This document shows positions 1-9,280 of a stretch of 23,422 nt of DNA, piece by piece. The stretch covers positions 212,885-236,306 of the forward strand of contig BFEA01000562.1 in NCBI GenBank assembly GCA_003427395.1. The letters run 5' to 3'. Under the pieces are notes generated by a model, which saw only the letters and a list, made by a program, of their open reading frames with translations, was not told where the DNA came from and did not search any database. The position numbers and the translations under genes are program-made. Source of the stretch: Chara braunii. Lineage: Eukaryota; Streptophyta; Charophyceae; Charales; Characeae. How positions within the stretch are numbered: the first letter of the stretch is position 1; each line of letters begins with the position of its first letter.

Positions 1-147
1 GGAGTTGCAAACTCCGCCTTGCGACTGTTCTGTATGTCAAGAGTTTAGACTGGATTTGAAACTTGGGACCGTACTGGACTCCAAAACGGCAGTTCGAAAT
101 GCATTTACAAACTGCTTTGAAATTCGTGACTGCGCCCTAGTTAACCC

Positions 148-221
148 TTTTTTTTTATGGGAACAAGTCTCCAATCTATTCGTGGGGAGCAGCACGTGCT
201 GGGAATCGGGCCCAGTGTCCC
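148..221 (+). mobile_element. Right end of a short-TIR element (fragment)
   Basis: A T run (148-156) is followed by a block ending CACGTGCTGGGAATCGGG CCCAGTGTCCC. The same block occurs inverted at 22544-22592, and a diverged version forms both ends of the element at 13021-13862. The order T run, then block, then terminal GTCCC matches the right end at 13862. The rest of this copy would lie before the window. The superfamily is not recognised. Confidence 0.5.
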
Positions 222-252
222 ATTTGGAAATTTACATAGACTTTGAAACTTG

Positions 253-767
253 AGATACCGGGGCCATTACCCTGCTTTGGCTAAGAAAAAATGGAGCTAC
301 TTAGGAACTTACTGCGACAAACTTCAGAAATAGACAAAATTCAGAAAACGACTCAAGAATCTCCCATCAGTCCTCTTTACCTCATTGGCAAGACTTACTG
401 CAGCAGAGCCACCATCTCCGCTGCTCCTATACCCTATTTCTATCCTACCAGCTAGCCCCTTCACTAGTAGGACGCTTGATATCCCACCATCTTTGTTTTT
501 TGAAAACCCCACCCACCCTTGTTTTTTGTTTTTTGGAACAAAAACATATGCACAATTCAGAAAAAGGCTCAGACACCACCAATCAATCCCATGTACCCAA
601 CTCCGGCAAGGCTTACTGCAGCAGAGCCACCATCTCCACTGCTGCTATGCCCTATTCCCATCCTGCCAGCTAGCCCCCTCACTAGTAGGACGCGGGCTAT
701 CCTTCTCTCACTCACCTCGATCCCTTTTTTGCGATACCGGGGCCATTACCCGGCTTTGGCTGAGAAA
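253..767 (+). repeat. Nested direct repeats (253/733 and 387/605)
   Basis: Two direct repeat pairs overlap here. A 35-base block beginning GATACCGGGGCCATTACCC lies at 253-287 and again at 733-767. A block of about 98 bases beginning GGCAAG[A/G]CTTACTGCAGCAG lies at 387-484 and again at 605-702. The copies differ by scattered substitutions, so the duplications are old. Short open frames here are Pro/Ser/Leu-rich and not recognisable; I call no gene. Confidence 0.7.
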
Positions 768-900
768 CTTGCAGTAATTCGGGAGGTATGGGAATAGACC
801 GCAGAGGTCCTACAAATGTTCCAAAACCCTTGAAATCCCTAACAAAACCTTTCAAAGTTCTCCAACATTGTCTTACTCCCTGTCGAGCTCTTCCAGCCTT

Positions 901-1195
901 CCAGGCCTCACACCCCCACATCCTCCTAGGTTACAGGGCAACACAACTCATCCCAGCTCCGACCAGCGTCGTCCCAGCAACAACCCTTGGTTGTCCCGTG
1001 GAATGCCCACCCCAAACCACCCCCAGAACTCTCTACCAGGCCTCACGCTCCTGCATCAGCAGGTTATAGGGCAACACCCCAGCACCGGCCAGCTTCGTTC
1101 TGGAATCGAACAGCCGCAGATCACTGAGTATAACAGCATCGGAGCCACCAAAAACGAGTTGCTAGCAGTCCCCAGAGTCCTAAAACATTCTTAAG
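901..1195 (+). repeat. C-rich dispersed repeat, copy 1 (second copy at 14221)
   Basis: A segment of about 295 bases runs from GGCCTCACACCCCC to CCTAAAACATTCTTAAG. It aligns nearly end to end with 14221-14516 on the same strand, with many substitutions but almost no length change. It contains two inner copies of a motif like GGTTACAGGGCAACAC followed by CCAGCACCGGCCAGC and CGTT. Stop codons interrupt one copy or the other in each frame I compared, so I see no support for a conserved protein. Confidence 0.7.
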
Positions 1196-1344
1196 AACAC
1201 CACGGCCAACCTTTTTTTCCAGAAACATATTCAGAAATAAAAAAAGATGAAAAAACAGAGAGACGAAAATCAGAAATAGAACCACCAACCATCCAACTCA
1301 AACCCTTGCTATAGATGAGAAACCGCGGCTCAGGCTTTCAATCC

Positions 1345-1421
1345 TTTTTTTTTTTTTTTTTTTTTTGAAAAATTAGCCGCTAAAGTGTTAGTGGTGCTGA
1401 TGAGGGCAGACACCACTACCA
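1345..1421 (-). mobile_element. Truncated end of the 13021-type element, inverted
   Basis: A 22-base T run is followed by GTTAGTGGTGCTGATGAGGG CAGACACCACTACC. This is the reverse complement of 13085-13121, which lies just inside the left terminal repeat of the element at 13021 and is likewise followed by an A-rich run. The outer TIR block is missing here, so this is a truncated copy. Confidence 0.5.
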
Positions 1422-2222
1422 ATCCTCGTACCAGAAATCGCCAGTTCTCACACCCCCTAGCTAGGGTTACAAGGCAACACAAACTGCCACAACACCAAAC
1501 TAACTGTTTTCTGACGGGCAGGAACTGCCTTCCTCCCTCGACTACTTCCTTAGCTGCAAACCCCCTTGTAGCGGCTTACAGGGTCACCGCCCCGGCATCA
1601 GCTACGTTGAAAAAGGTGGTTATGCCTTCCATCCTCGACATAACTCCAATGGCCTCAAGCTCCTCTTGGTCACAGAGCCATTGATCTAGCACCGTCCAAA
1701 GTCGCCCCATTCCACCCTTCTAGTAGACTTAATACCCTAAGCAACCCTTCCTCTACTGCACGAGTCTACCCAAAATTCCTCCAAACCATACTTCCGACGT
1801 AAACCTTCCCATTTAAGTAAACCAAAAGGACAAAGGACAAGAACTAGAATCATTGACAATCCATCTCCTTCCCTCACCACAGATGAAGGACACGCCTCCC
1901 AAACTTTCATTCCTCGTACCAAAAATCATCAGATCTCATATCCCCCTGCTAGGGTTACAAGGCTATACAAACTGCCCCAGCATCGACCTAATTGTTTCTG
2001 ATGGACAAAGAGTGTCTTCCCCCTCGATAACTCCCTTAATTGTGAAGCCCCTTAAAAGGTTTCAGGGTCACCGCTCTGGCAACAACTACGTCGGGCGAGA
2101 TGGTTATGCCTTCCACCCTCGGCATAACTTCGACGGTCTCAAGCTCCCCCTGGTCACAGAGCAAATGCTCCAGCACCGGCCAATGTCGTCCCACCCCACC
2201 CTTCTAATAATAGATTTACCGC
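1422..2222 (+). repeat. Direct duplication of an approximately 310-base unit
   Basis: 1422-1735 and 1911-2222 are diverged direct copies. Shared blocks include CTCGTACCA, GCTAGGGTTACAAGGC, TACAAACTGCC-like, CAGGGTCACCGC and GGTTATGCCTTCCA[T/C]CCTCG. One short frame segment is similar in both copies (GYAFHPRHN..GLKL.LVTE), with about five synonymous and nine non-synonymous differences in roughly 30 codons. That is too weak to claim a gene. The unit shares the GGTTACA(A/G)GGC motif with the repeat at 901 and 14221, so all belong to one loose family. Confidence 0.65.
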
Positions 2223-2568
2223 CCTGAACTGTCGATCCCTCCTATGAGTGAACCCCCCCACTTCCCACCTGCCTCTAATTTGACCTTCCCCCTTTCGTTT
2301 GCAAGACCACCTCCTAGCAAATCTGAACTACAACTTTCGAAAACCTACAACAAATTTAGAATTAGATCAAAGATGGGTAAACGTGGGACATCAATTCCAC
2401 TTTGAGAAAATCAATTTGTAACCTTGTGTAATTCAAACTTGAGTAATCATTTATCGGAATCAGAGCAAAAATCCGATTTACGAATTCTAGATTATGAATC
2501 TTCCTCAGAACGTACGAAATTAAGATGAGAAATCATACTTAGAAAATACGAATTTCAGATTAAGAATC
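2223..2568. other. Gene-empty left flank of the hAT element
   Basis: No gene is visible. The right half is AT-rich and carries degenerate copies of a unit like CAGAAAATACGAATTTCAGA TTAAGAATC, the same unit repeated at 9282-9470. The hAT element therefore landed inside a small minisatellite, and both sides of the array survive. Confidence 0.6.
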
Positions 2569-2576
2569 TTGCTCAA
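2569..2576 (+). repeat. Left target-site duplication of the hAT element
   Basis: TTGCTCAA here matches TTGCTCAG at 9281-9288 at 7 of 8 positions. hAT transposons are known to duplicate 8 bases. An unoccupied version of the site (AATCTTGCTCAGAATAG) is present in the neighbouring repeat unit near 9404-9420. Confidence 0.65.
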
Positions 2577-2670
2577 CTATGTTTCCCGCTGGCCGCGGTC
2601 GACGGCCTAGGCCGGGGCCCCCCCGCCGCAGCCGGTCCGACTGAGTTCTTTTGGCCGAGGCCTCGGCCAA
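2577..2670. promoter_or_regulatory. Left terminal and subterminal palindromes of the hAT element
   Basis: This stretch holds the left TIR, a 12-base palindrome CGGCCTAGGCCG (2603-2614) and a 20-base perfect palindrome (2651-2670). The first recurs at the opposite end. Subterminal repeats are the usual binding sites of hAT transposases; that role here is inferred. Confidence 0.55.
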
Positions 2671-3687
2671 TCAGGTGGGCGGTTTCTGGAGCGGGGAGCG
2701 GGTTTGAGGTGGGGGGGTGGGGGGGCACCCCCTCAAAGCGACAGAGCGTCAAAAAAATAAAAAACGGGGAGGTCATGTACATGGCCCTGGAAGGGTGGGC
2801 CAGGAAAATTCGTGCGTCCCCCGCGTGCAGGTTCGCCGATGCGGGGTCGCAGGGAAGAGGGTCTGGAACACTAGAAAAATAAAAAAAAAATATTTGACCC
2901 CTGCGGGGGTGGCCCAACGGGGGTTGGATGAGGGCCGGGTTAGGGCGGCCCGTGCGGCCAGGTCTGGTCGAAGCTGGGCGGGCCTGCAGATGGCAGACCC
3001 CAGGCAGCTCAGGGCCTTAGGCAGGCGTCGATTTCATTTGTGAGGGTGATGATAGTTCGTGACATATTTTGAAACAACACATCCATGACAGTCATAGGTC
3101 AGACCCTAGTTGGCATACCAAAGTCACAACACATTCACAATCAATCACAATGCGGCCAACCATAAGTTATAAACAATGTTAACAGGCAAGTGTGTCATAA
3201 TGTGTGTTCACTCATCAGACTGGTGGAAGTTTGTGTAAAAACACATTCATTAGCACATCATCCCTATTTGGCATCTGAAATTAACAACATATTCATAATG
3301 GAGGCATCCATGACATGCAGGTGCGTGGCATCGGAGAAGCACATAATTTGCAACAATTTTAACAACAAACCAGAAACCACTCACCAAACAACAGCGACTC
3401 AGATGTAAAACCAAGGTTGGAAGAGGAACACGAACAAGAGCAAATAAATGACAAAGCATTTCAATGGAAATGCGTATGTACGAGGCTGAAGCCAAAAACT
3501 GGACCCGTCGTGTCTACCGTACAACCGAGTAGCAAAAAAAAAAACAAAAAAAAACCCTAATGTCCACATAATGCCGTCATCTCCATGGAACAACATCGAC
3601 ATAAATATGCAACAACCCTGCCGACAGAGCATCCAACCACGCAAAAAACAAACAAACTAATGAAATAAAAAAAAAACACGGACGTCG
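2671..3687. other. Noncoding left part of the hAT element
   Basis: 2671-3040 is G-rich, with runs of G (2710-2726) and short A-rich breaks. 3050-3650 is AT-richer with many short direct words (for example ACACATTCA and CATCCATGACA). It lies downstream of the transposase stop on the minus strand, so it would be its 3' untranslated region. I see no gene; the open frames here are short and compositional. Confidence 0.5.
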
Positions 3688-5911
3688 TCATCTCCCTCTT
3701 GAACGCGCGCGGCCTCTCCCGGAGGACAAGCGGCCAAGCGGTCCTTTCCGGCGCCCTCCTCTCCCTCCGGCACCTGTGCCCTGTGCCCCACTGAGGTATG
3801 TCGCCTGTGCTGCAGCGGCTGCCTCGGCCACCTGTGCCCTGCGTCTGCGAACCACAGACTCGATCGGCTCGGACTCTGTGTCTGCGTCCTCGTCCTTCGC
3901 CGCCTGGCCACCGGCGATCTCTGCCGCGAGTCGACCCTCAACCTCCGAGTGACAGCGGTGTCGTCTCGTCCCGGGACGCATCAACAACTCCTCCTCGCCC
4001 GATGTGTACTGTTGTCCCCGCAGCATGTCCCGGATGATGTCCGTGGATGTCCGTGCGGCCTGGGGGACCAATGATCTTCTCGCCGCCGCTACTGACAAAC
4101 CGAGCATGCGGCCTGCCATCTGCAGGCTCGGACGTCCGGACCCACTCTCCGCAGCCTGCGTCTGAACTGGCGTACGTCCCTCGAAGACGCCCCTCCCGGC
4201 GTCGTAATTTGCCCGCAACCGGTCCCCGACCCGACGATGAGCTGACCATCTGCCACCCACACCACCTCGGACTGGCGGCACGGAACCGCCACTGTGCGCA
4301 ACTCCGGGTGCCGCCATCTAGTCCTCGGCATCGACGCCAACCTCTAGAGCCCGTGCGGGCGGTGGAGGCATCGATCCTGCACTGTCTCTGGCGCCCTCGC
4401 TGCGTCTGCCGGACCCCACCTCACCCGCTCCGGACTCCTTCCCTCTCACGCCGCTGAGCGACGAACCCGACCATCGAGGGCTCTGCACTACGAACGGCGG
4501 CGGTGAATATTCCCCTGCAGGGGGCCGCCTCTTGCCGCTCCTGTGGCCCGTGTGTGCGAAAGGGTCATCCATCAACGCTTGTGCCAAAGCGTCGGCGTCG
4601 AAGAAAGCGTGTGCTAAGTCGTCAGGACGCAAGGAAGCTACTGTAGGGTCCCTCAACACCAAGGCGAGCCTATACACATCATCCTCGAGACCGTGGTCGT
4701 CATCATCATCTCCATCCGGTCCATCGTCTCCCCGAACACCCGCGGTATCCCCATCTCCACTGGGTCCATCCTCTCCCCTGCCACACACGGTGGCACCCTG
4801 TCCCTCATCACCCGCGGTCTCGCCGTCGCCACGTCCTCCACGAGGGGACCCACCGCCCACGGCAACATCCTGCCCCTCATCACCCGCGGTCTCCCCGTCA
4901 CCGCGTTGTCCACCACCTGACCCACCACCCGCGGCGACATCCTGTCCCTCATCAACGAACCCCCCTTGAACTGCCTCCTCAGGGACACCCGAGTCGTCGG
5001 CGTCACGGCCTCCCCCCCCCTCCTGTCTCCAACTCCCTCTGCCGACGCAGCTCCTCAAGATACGTGAACCGACCCTCCCATCCTGTCAAATTCTGCAGCC
5101 GCTCCTCCTCCTCTCGGTCCAAACGGGCATCCCGCTCCTCCTCAGTCTCAACACCTCCCCGCACAACGTCCTCGTCGGTGCGCACCTCCGATGGTGAGGC
5201 ATGTCGACGTCCCTCGGCACTGAAATCTCCCAAGCCCCCACCAAGTCCTCCGACGTCAAAGTCGTGTGTGCGGAGCTCCGACGGCTAGCAAGGGCGAATA
5301 CCGGCGTTGGAAGGAGTCCTCCCCCCCCCACGATCCTTGCCGTCATGTGTCCGGTCTCTGCCTGCTGTCGACGCCAACCTCTCCGAACGCCTAAGTGCCT
5401 CGGGCTGTGCAGTGCTCGGATGATGGGAGGGAGAGAAGCGACGATCGCGAAGGTGCACCTCCTCATCCTCGGTCTCCTCCTCGGCCTCGCTGTCGCTCCT
5501 AACCTCCCAACGCCTGCCTGTCTGCTGAAGGCCTCCCCGTGGCTCCTGCCCCCCCGAGTCGTCGACGCTAACCTCCGCATGCGAACGTCCTCCACGACGA
5601 CCATCGGCTTTGCTGCTGCCACTCGCCTGTCCGGTCGACGGCAGATCACCAGTGATAACTGATGTGAATGAAGCCATGCCGTCACTTCCCCCACCGTAAA
5701 TGAAGTACACCCGCTCAGTTGTCGCGTCGCCACTCAGCGGGGCGTCATCATCGTCTGTCCACTCGTCGTCGATGTCGTCGTCTCCCGCATCAGCGTCCGC
5801 ATCATCCCCACACTCCGACCACGGTCGCAGCTCCGTCGCCCTCTTGCCGAACACCTCCTGAACGGAATGAGCTCTAGACGGTCGGCTGCCATGGAAAGCG
5901 ACAATCTGCCG
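3688..5911 (-). pseudogene. hAT transposase segment 4: long acidic, low-complexity C-terminal extension
   Basis: Past TAG 5912 the frame continues for about 740 codons, with further TAGs at 5285 and 4318 and a shift in a C9 run at 5012-5020. It is rich in Asp, Glu, Gly and Arg. It includes a repeated block (GDGETAGDEGQD, near 4860-4930), an Asp run, a more ordered-looking stretch (DDVYRLALVLRDPTVASLRP) and a charged helix near the end (ESEPIESVVRRRRAQVAEA). hAT transposases normally stop soon after hATC, so this tail is unusual. GC richness keeps several frames open here, so openness alone is weak evidence; continuity and composition are the support. A second, separate ORF of the transposon is an alternative. 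Confidence 0.5.
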
Positions 5912-6667
5912 CTAGATGTCAAGCTCATGCATGCCAGCAGGTCGCGCTCCCCACACCTCGGGCTCCACGTCTCCCTCCTCATCCTCGTCCTCTCCCGCCG
6001 TCCCCTCCCGACCGGTCTTCATAACCCATGGCAACACGTAGCCACCACCCTGCCATGCGCACAAGGCCAGTTTGAGATTGGTGGCAATCTCAACCAGCTG
6101 TGCAAGCTTGGCAAACCCAAGCTTGCAGCGCCTCGCCCTGTTGATGCGCTCGTGCTGCGCCCAGTTCCTCTCCGCTGGAGAGGCAGACTTCCACAAGTGC
6201 ACAACACGGATGGCGATGGTGCGCAACTCCGGGTGGGCACGTCCATGGTCAAACCACCACGCCGCACAACGCTCGGTCTTGCGGTCCCCCTTGCAATCGT
6301 CCGCCTCGGCATCGGAGAGGGACCGATCTCCCCAATCTCCTCGCCTCGAGTGGAAGTGCCTCATCTGGTCCCTCACGGTCCTGTACAGTCTGCCGACCGA
6401 ATCGTCGCCGGTCTGGGCCAGGAGAAATTTGTCGCACTCCTCGACCACACGGGCGTCATCGGCGCTCGTCTGTAACGTCTGGTAATACCTAAGGGACAGT
6501 CGACGAGGGTTGAGGAGGTGGGCCGCGACATGTGCGGGCTCTAGCTTGTGGAGGTTGCGGATGACAACCTCATGCACGCACGGCTCGATCATGTCCGCCG
6601 GCACATCGACCCTCCTCATCAACCGCAGCACATGCTGACTCCACTCGTAAATGATGGACATTATCAT
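5912..6667 (-). CDS. hAT transposase segment 3: dimerisation region (hATC-like)
   Basis: This frame starts just past the G7 frameshift and runs 251 codons. It includes LLNPRRLSLRYYQTLQTSAD, which matches the usual 'A..LNP.' step after the catalytic domain, then WWFDHGRAHPELRTIAIRV and SPAERNWAQHERINRARRCK with LAQLVEIATNLKL. This corresponds to the conserved W..hP.L...A..vl..p.S...ERnWs pattern of hATC, the C-terminal dimerisation domain. It ends in acidic repeats and TAG 5912-5914. The frame continues after the TAG with an apparently genuine protein segment (QIVAFHGSRPSRAHS), so the stop is a lesion. Confidence 0.75.
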   Translation of the reverse strand: MIMSIIYEWSQHVLRLMRRVDVPADMIEPCVHEVVIRNLHKLEPAHVAAHLLNPRRLSLRYYQTLQTSADDARVVEECDKFLLAQTGDDSVGRLYRTVRDQMRHFHSRRGDWGDRSLSDAEADDCKGDRKTERCAAWWFDHGRAHPELRTIAIRVVHLWKSASPAERNWAQHERINRARRCKLGFAKLAQLVEIATNLKLALCAWQGGGYVLPWVMKTGREGTAGEDEDEEGDVEPEVWGARPAGMHELDI

Positions 6668-7914
6668 CCCCCCCTATCCATCCTGCGCAACAACTGGTGG
6701 ATGGGTGCCATGACAAGGACGGCGTACTGGACACACCGCCAAAACTCCCCGTCCCGGATCTGCTGCTGCACCCACTGCGCCTGCGAGACAAGCCTGCGCT
6801 CCCACGGGATGCGTGCCCAAGCATCCCCATGCAACATGCTCTCCAACGCGTCTCGTCGGCCTTTGAGACACGTCAGCATCAGGAAAACCGATGCGAACTG
6901 TGTCTCGATGGGCTCGACGAGCTGAACGCGAGGGATCACCTTCCTAAACAGGGCGTGAGCAGCGCCGTGTGATTTAATAAATCGCACAAGCGCTCGAGCG
7001 CGGACGATGGTGTCTTTGACCCACCCCACTCGCGTCCCGATATCTGACAACATCAGGTTGCAGATATGGGTGGAGCAGGGGAGTCAAGTGATCCTCCTAA
7101 TGTCGGGCTCTGGGTCCGTGGGGAATTTGCGCGTTGCCGCCGTATTGTTACTGGCGGAGTTTGTGCAGAAGCCGATCACGTCCTTTGAAGGAAAGGACAA
7201 GATGATGGCCCGCCACCTACGGTACACGATGTCCGCTGTATCTCAGACCGACCCGTCACGTGCGACGGTGGCGTAAAGCAGGGCGCCATTGGCGCCCCCG
7301 ACGAGGAAGTTCACGAGCGGCTTGCCGCTGCGCGACTTCCTCCCGTCGGAGAGGATGGTGGCACCGGTGTGCCGGAAAGCGGCACGCACCTCGCTCACCA
7401 TCGTCGCCACCTTCGCCCTCTGCGAAGGGATCCCCACGCCCGCTGTAACCCTGTAGGAGGGAAACCGGAACTGGATAGTGCGAGGCACTCTCTCTCCCGT
7501 GTGCCGCACCCTCTGGAACTCTAGACCACGGAAGGCGTTGAATGGCAACCCCTTCTCATAGATCCACAACAGCCACGCGTCTGTGAACTCGACCAACTTC
7601 TCCTTGTCGTACATCTCCTCAATCGTCGTCTGCCGAGCCCTCTTCTCGCTGCCCGTGTCTCGCACCTCGACGTCAGCCTCCCCCACTTCCCTCTTCTCCC
7701 TCCTTGCGCGCTCCAACTCAGGTCGCAACACCCTAGGAGCGGGACCCGCTCGACCAACACCTCTCGACGTTATCACCGCCTCCTCCCCTGGCAGGTCAGG
7801 CTGTCCGACTGCCTCGTCAGTCTCGTGTGCCACCCCCGCCTTCCCGATCCCACCCTCACGGCCCTCCTCCTCATCGAGGGCGTCCTGAATCTCATCCCTC
7901 TCTCCGTCGTCCAT
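6664..7914 (-). pseudogene. hAT transposase segment 2: DUF659-like catalytic core
   Basis: The piece 7914-7243 has an acidic linker, then a helical stretch (EFTDAWLLWIYEKGLPFNAF) typical of the region before the hAT catalytic fold, and ILSDGRKSRSGKPLVNFLVG, where the Asp is the expected first catalytic acid. After TGA 7243 the same frame reads on through the NSASNN motif. After TGA 7084 it reads on through PCSTHICNLMLSDIG and a helical region (RALVRFIKSHGAAHALFR). The frame is lost at a G7 run (minus strand) at 6674-6668, where one base appears to be missing. The PC.TH..NLML motif is diagnostic for this family of plant hAT elements. Confidence 0.75.
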
Positions 7915-7917
7915 CCG

Positions 7918-8310
7918 CTATCGCTGGCCACCCACGGGCGCTCTTGTGTCCCGTATCCCCTCGTCCGCCATCCACCTCTGCACCCGCTGAGCAGTGGACG
8001 GCACGAATGTGTAGTCCGTGCCGTTCCAGAGTTTTGCGAGAGCTCTCATCCCCCCAGCCTTGCAGTACTTCGACTGCGTGAAATGGCGCGCGGCCTTCGA
8101 CGACCCTCCCTGAAACAAGTGGCCGCATAAGTTGCAACGCAACTTTCGGTCCCCATGCATCTTCGACTGGTCCCCGATGTACTGCCCCGCGGTGACGAAG
8201 CTCCAAACCAAGTTCCCCCGCCTCAACTTCGCCATCTCCCTCTCGGACAGCGGGCTGAACTGGGCACCCCCAGACCCCCCCGCACCGCTGGTCCCTGCAC
8301 CCCCCGTCAT
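7918..8310 (-). CDS. hAT transposase segment 1: BED zinc finger
   Basis: From ATG 8310 the frame encodes a Gly/Ser-rich leader of about 20 residues. A segment with the BED-finger pattern follows: KLRCNLCGHLFQGG, then ARHFTQSKYC, that is C-x2-C then H-x6-C. Zinc-BED fingers at the N-terminus of hAT transposases bind the transposon ends. The segment ends at TAG 7918-7920. The same frame resumes at once (ATG 7912-7914), so this stop is a nonsense mutation inside one gene, not a natural end. Gene prediction could report it as a separate small BED-finger protein. Confidence 0.7.
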   Translation of the reverse strand: MTGGAGTSGAGGSGGAQFSPLSEREMAKLRRGNLVWSFVTAGQYIGDQSKMHGDRKLRCNLCGHLFQGGSSKAARHFTQSKYCKAGGMRALAKLWNGTDYTFVPSTAQRVQRWMADEGIRDTRAPVGGQR

Positions 8311-8701
8311 CGTCCCCCCACTCGAATCCAACAAGCCGTCGCGATGATCGTCGATGTCGTCGGACCGTGCCGTACCGTTGATGCAGTCCCTGACGTCCCC
8401 GCTGCCGCCACCGCCACGTCCCCCCGATGTCGTCGACGCCCGTGCTTTCCGCAGCCCCCGACCAGTCGGCCCCCCGCACAGTCGCGAACGGTACCGGCCG
8501 TGTTTGGCTGCTTACGGCCATGTTCAGCCTCGTTCGGCCCTGTTCGGCTGGGGTCGGCCCCAACCGGGCACTAAAACGGCCGCCGCGCTGGAAAAAGCCG
8601 CGCGCGGCGATGGCGACGATTGTCGGGCCGACGCTAGCCGATGGCGGCGCGCTGTCCCACGAGATCGCGCGGCGCGCGCCGCAGCCACCCGCGCAGCATA
8701 G

Positions 8702-8753
8702 GAAGAAGAAGAAGAAGAAGAAGAAGAAGAAGAAGAAGAAGAAGAAGAAGAAG
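8702..8753 (+). repeat. (GAA)n microsatellite
   Basis: Uninterrupted GAA repeats of about 17 units are visible directly inside the noncoding right part of the hAT element. Confidence 0.95.
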
Positions 8754-8814
8754 ATCTTTCTCTCTCTCTCTCTAGCGATATCTCCAGCGCAGCAGGTACG
8801 TAGTAAATCAATCT

Positions 8815-8816
<2 letters not shown>

Positions 8817-8866
<50 letters not shown>
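8817..8866 (+). repeat. (TC)n microsatellite
   Basis: About 25 uninterrupted TC units. A shorter TC run precedes it at 8759-8773. Confidence 0.95.
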
Positions 8867-8869
<3 letters not shown>

Positions 8870-9225
8870 GTGCGAGCAGACAGTTTGGCAGCATAACGGC
8901 AACAACAATAACTGTTGCTGTTTCAGATAAATGGCAGCATTTATCTGAAACGGCAACAGTTTTGTTGTGGCCTGGGCCTGGACCCACCGCCCTCCTCACA
9001 CTACCCACACGGTGCCCCTCACCCGCTGGCACCGAAACAGGGCCAAGACGACCCATCGGGCCTTTTTTTTTTTTTTTTTTTTTGGTTGCATTTTTTTTTT
9101 CCTGCGCCGCGCAGAAGGTTCGACACGCCAAAAAAAAAATGGGCGTGTAGGGCTGAAAAGGGAAAAAAAATCATGTACCAAACTCGGCTGGTCAGCCTAG
9201 GCCGAACCGGGCCGATTCGGCCATC

Positions 9226-9280
9226 GGCCTAGGCCGCGGCCGATTTGGACCCCCCGGCCGCGGCCGGGCGTGCAACATAG
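9226..9280. promoter_or_regulatory. Right terminal inverted repeat of the hAT element
   Basis: The stretch from GGCCTAGGCC to CGTGCAACATAG is the reverse complement counterpart of 2577-2614. It is followed directly by the second target-site copy TTGCTCAG. Confidence 0.65.

Larger units (their letters stand above)
3688..8310 (-). pseudogene. hAT transposase, broken (about 1,540 codons, six nonsense codons, two frameshifts)
   Basis: The start is the ATG at 8308-8310; the frame is open further upstream to a TAA at 8512-8514 but has no earlier ATG. In order the frame shows a BED-type zinc finger (CNLC...H...C), a linker, a DUF659-like catalytic region (ILSDG...VNFLVGG...PCSTHICNLMLSDIG), an hATC dimerisation block (RNWAQ-like, with FAKLAQLVEIATNLKL), and a long acidic, Gly/Arg-rich tail. 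The frame is interrupted in place by TAG 7918-7920, TGA 7243-7245, TGA 7084-7086, TAG 5912-5914, TAG 5285-5287 and TAG 4318-4320. It shifts in a C7 run (6668-6674) and a C9 run (5012-5020) of the plus strand, and ends at TGA 3688-3690. TGA 7084 falls where the family has Trp before PC.TH, which suggests G-to-A decay. The motif usually read T-D-x-A-S-N is CTNSASNN here, so an expected catalytic Asp is Asn. Confidence 0.8.
8311..9225. other. Noncoding right part of the hAT element with microsatellites
   Basis: This lies upstream of the transposase on the minus strand and would contain its promoter; I see no clear TATA box. It holds a GAA tract (8702-8753), TC tracts (8759-8773 and 8817-8866), an inverted pair around 8920-8960 (CTGTTGC[T/C]GTTTCAGATAAATG and its complement), a T run (9062-9083) and an A run (9131-9139). 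Long low-complexity open frames here are artefacts of these repeats. Confidence 0.6.
2577..9280 (-). mobile_element. Near-complete hAT DNA transposon, transposase on the minus strand
   Basis: The left end begins CTATGTTTCCCGCTGGCCGC and the reverse complement of the right end begins CTATGTTGCACGCCCGGCCG, giving imperfect terminal inverted repeats. Both subterminal regions are GC-rich and full of palindromes: CGGCCTAGGCCG occurs at 2603-2614 and 9225-9236, and TTGGCCGAGGCCTCGGCCAA at 2651-2670. Flanking 8-base direct repeats match at 7 of 8 positions. The interior carries one long minus-strand transposase frame (8310 down to 3688). At about 6.7 kb it is long for hAT, mostly because of the long C-terminal extension and long noncoding ends. 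It is much more GC-rich than its AT-rich flanks. The mutated frame makes it non-autonomous now. Confidence 0.8.

Noticed and set aside
5-253. 82-codon frame at the window start (CDCSVCQEF)
   Set aside because: It reads through the T run and terminal repeat of a TIR element, and the Cys spacing alone does not make a known finger.
4294-4311. 17-base match GTGCGCAACTCCGGGTG between about 4295 and about 6222, suggesting an internal duplication in the transposase
   Set aside because: The match does not extend and falls in different reading frames, so chance in GC-rich DNA is as likely.
4047-5662. Long plus-strand open frames (Pro/Ser/Arg-rich) opposite the hAT transposase
   Set aside because: They are complements of the GC-rich minus-strand transposase; composition alone keeps them open, and no domain is seen.
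8524-8956. Open frames with runs of Ser, Arg-Glu or Phe
   Set aside because: They are translations of GAA and TC microsatellites.
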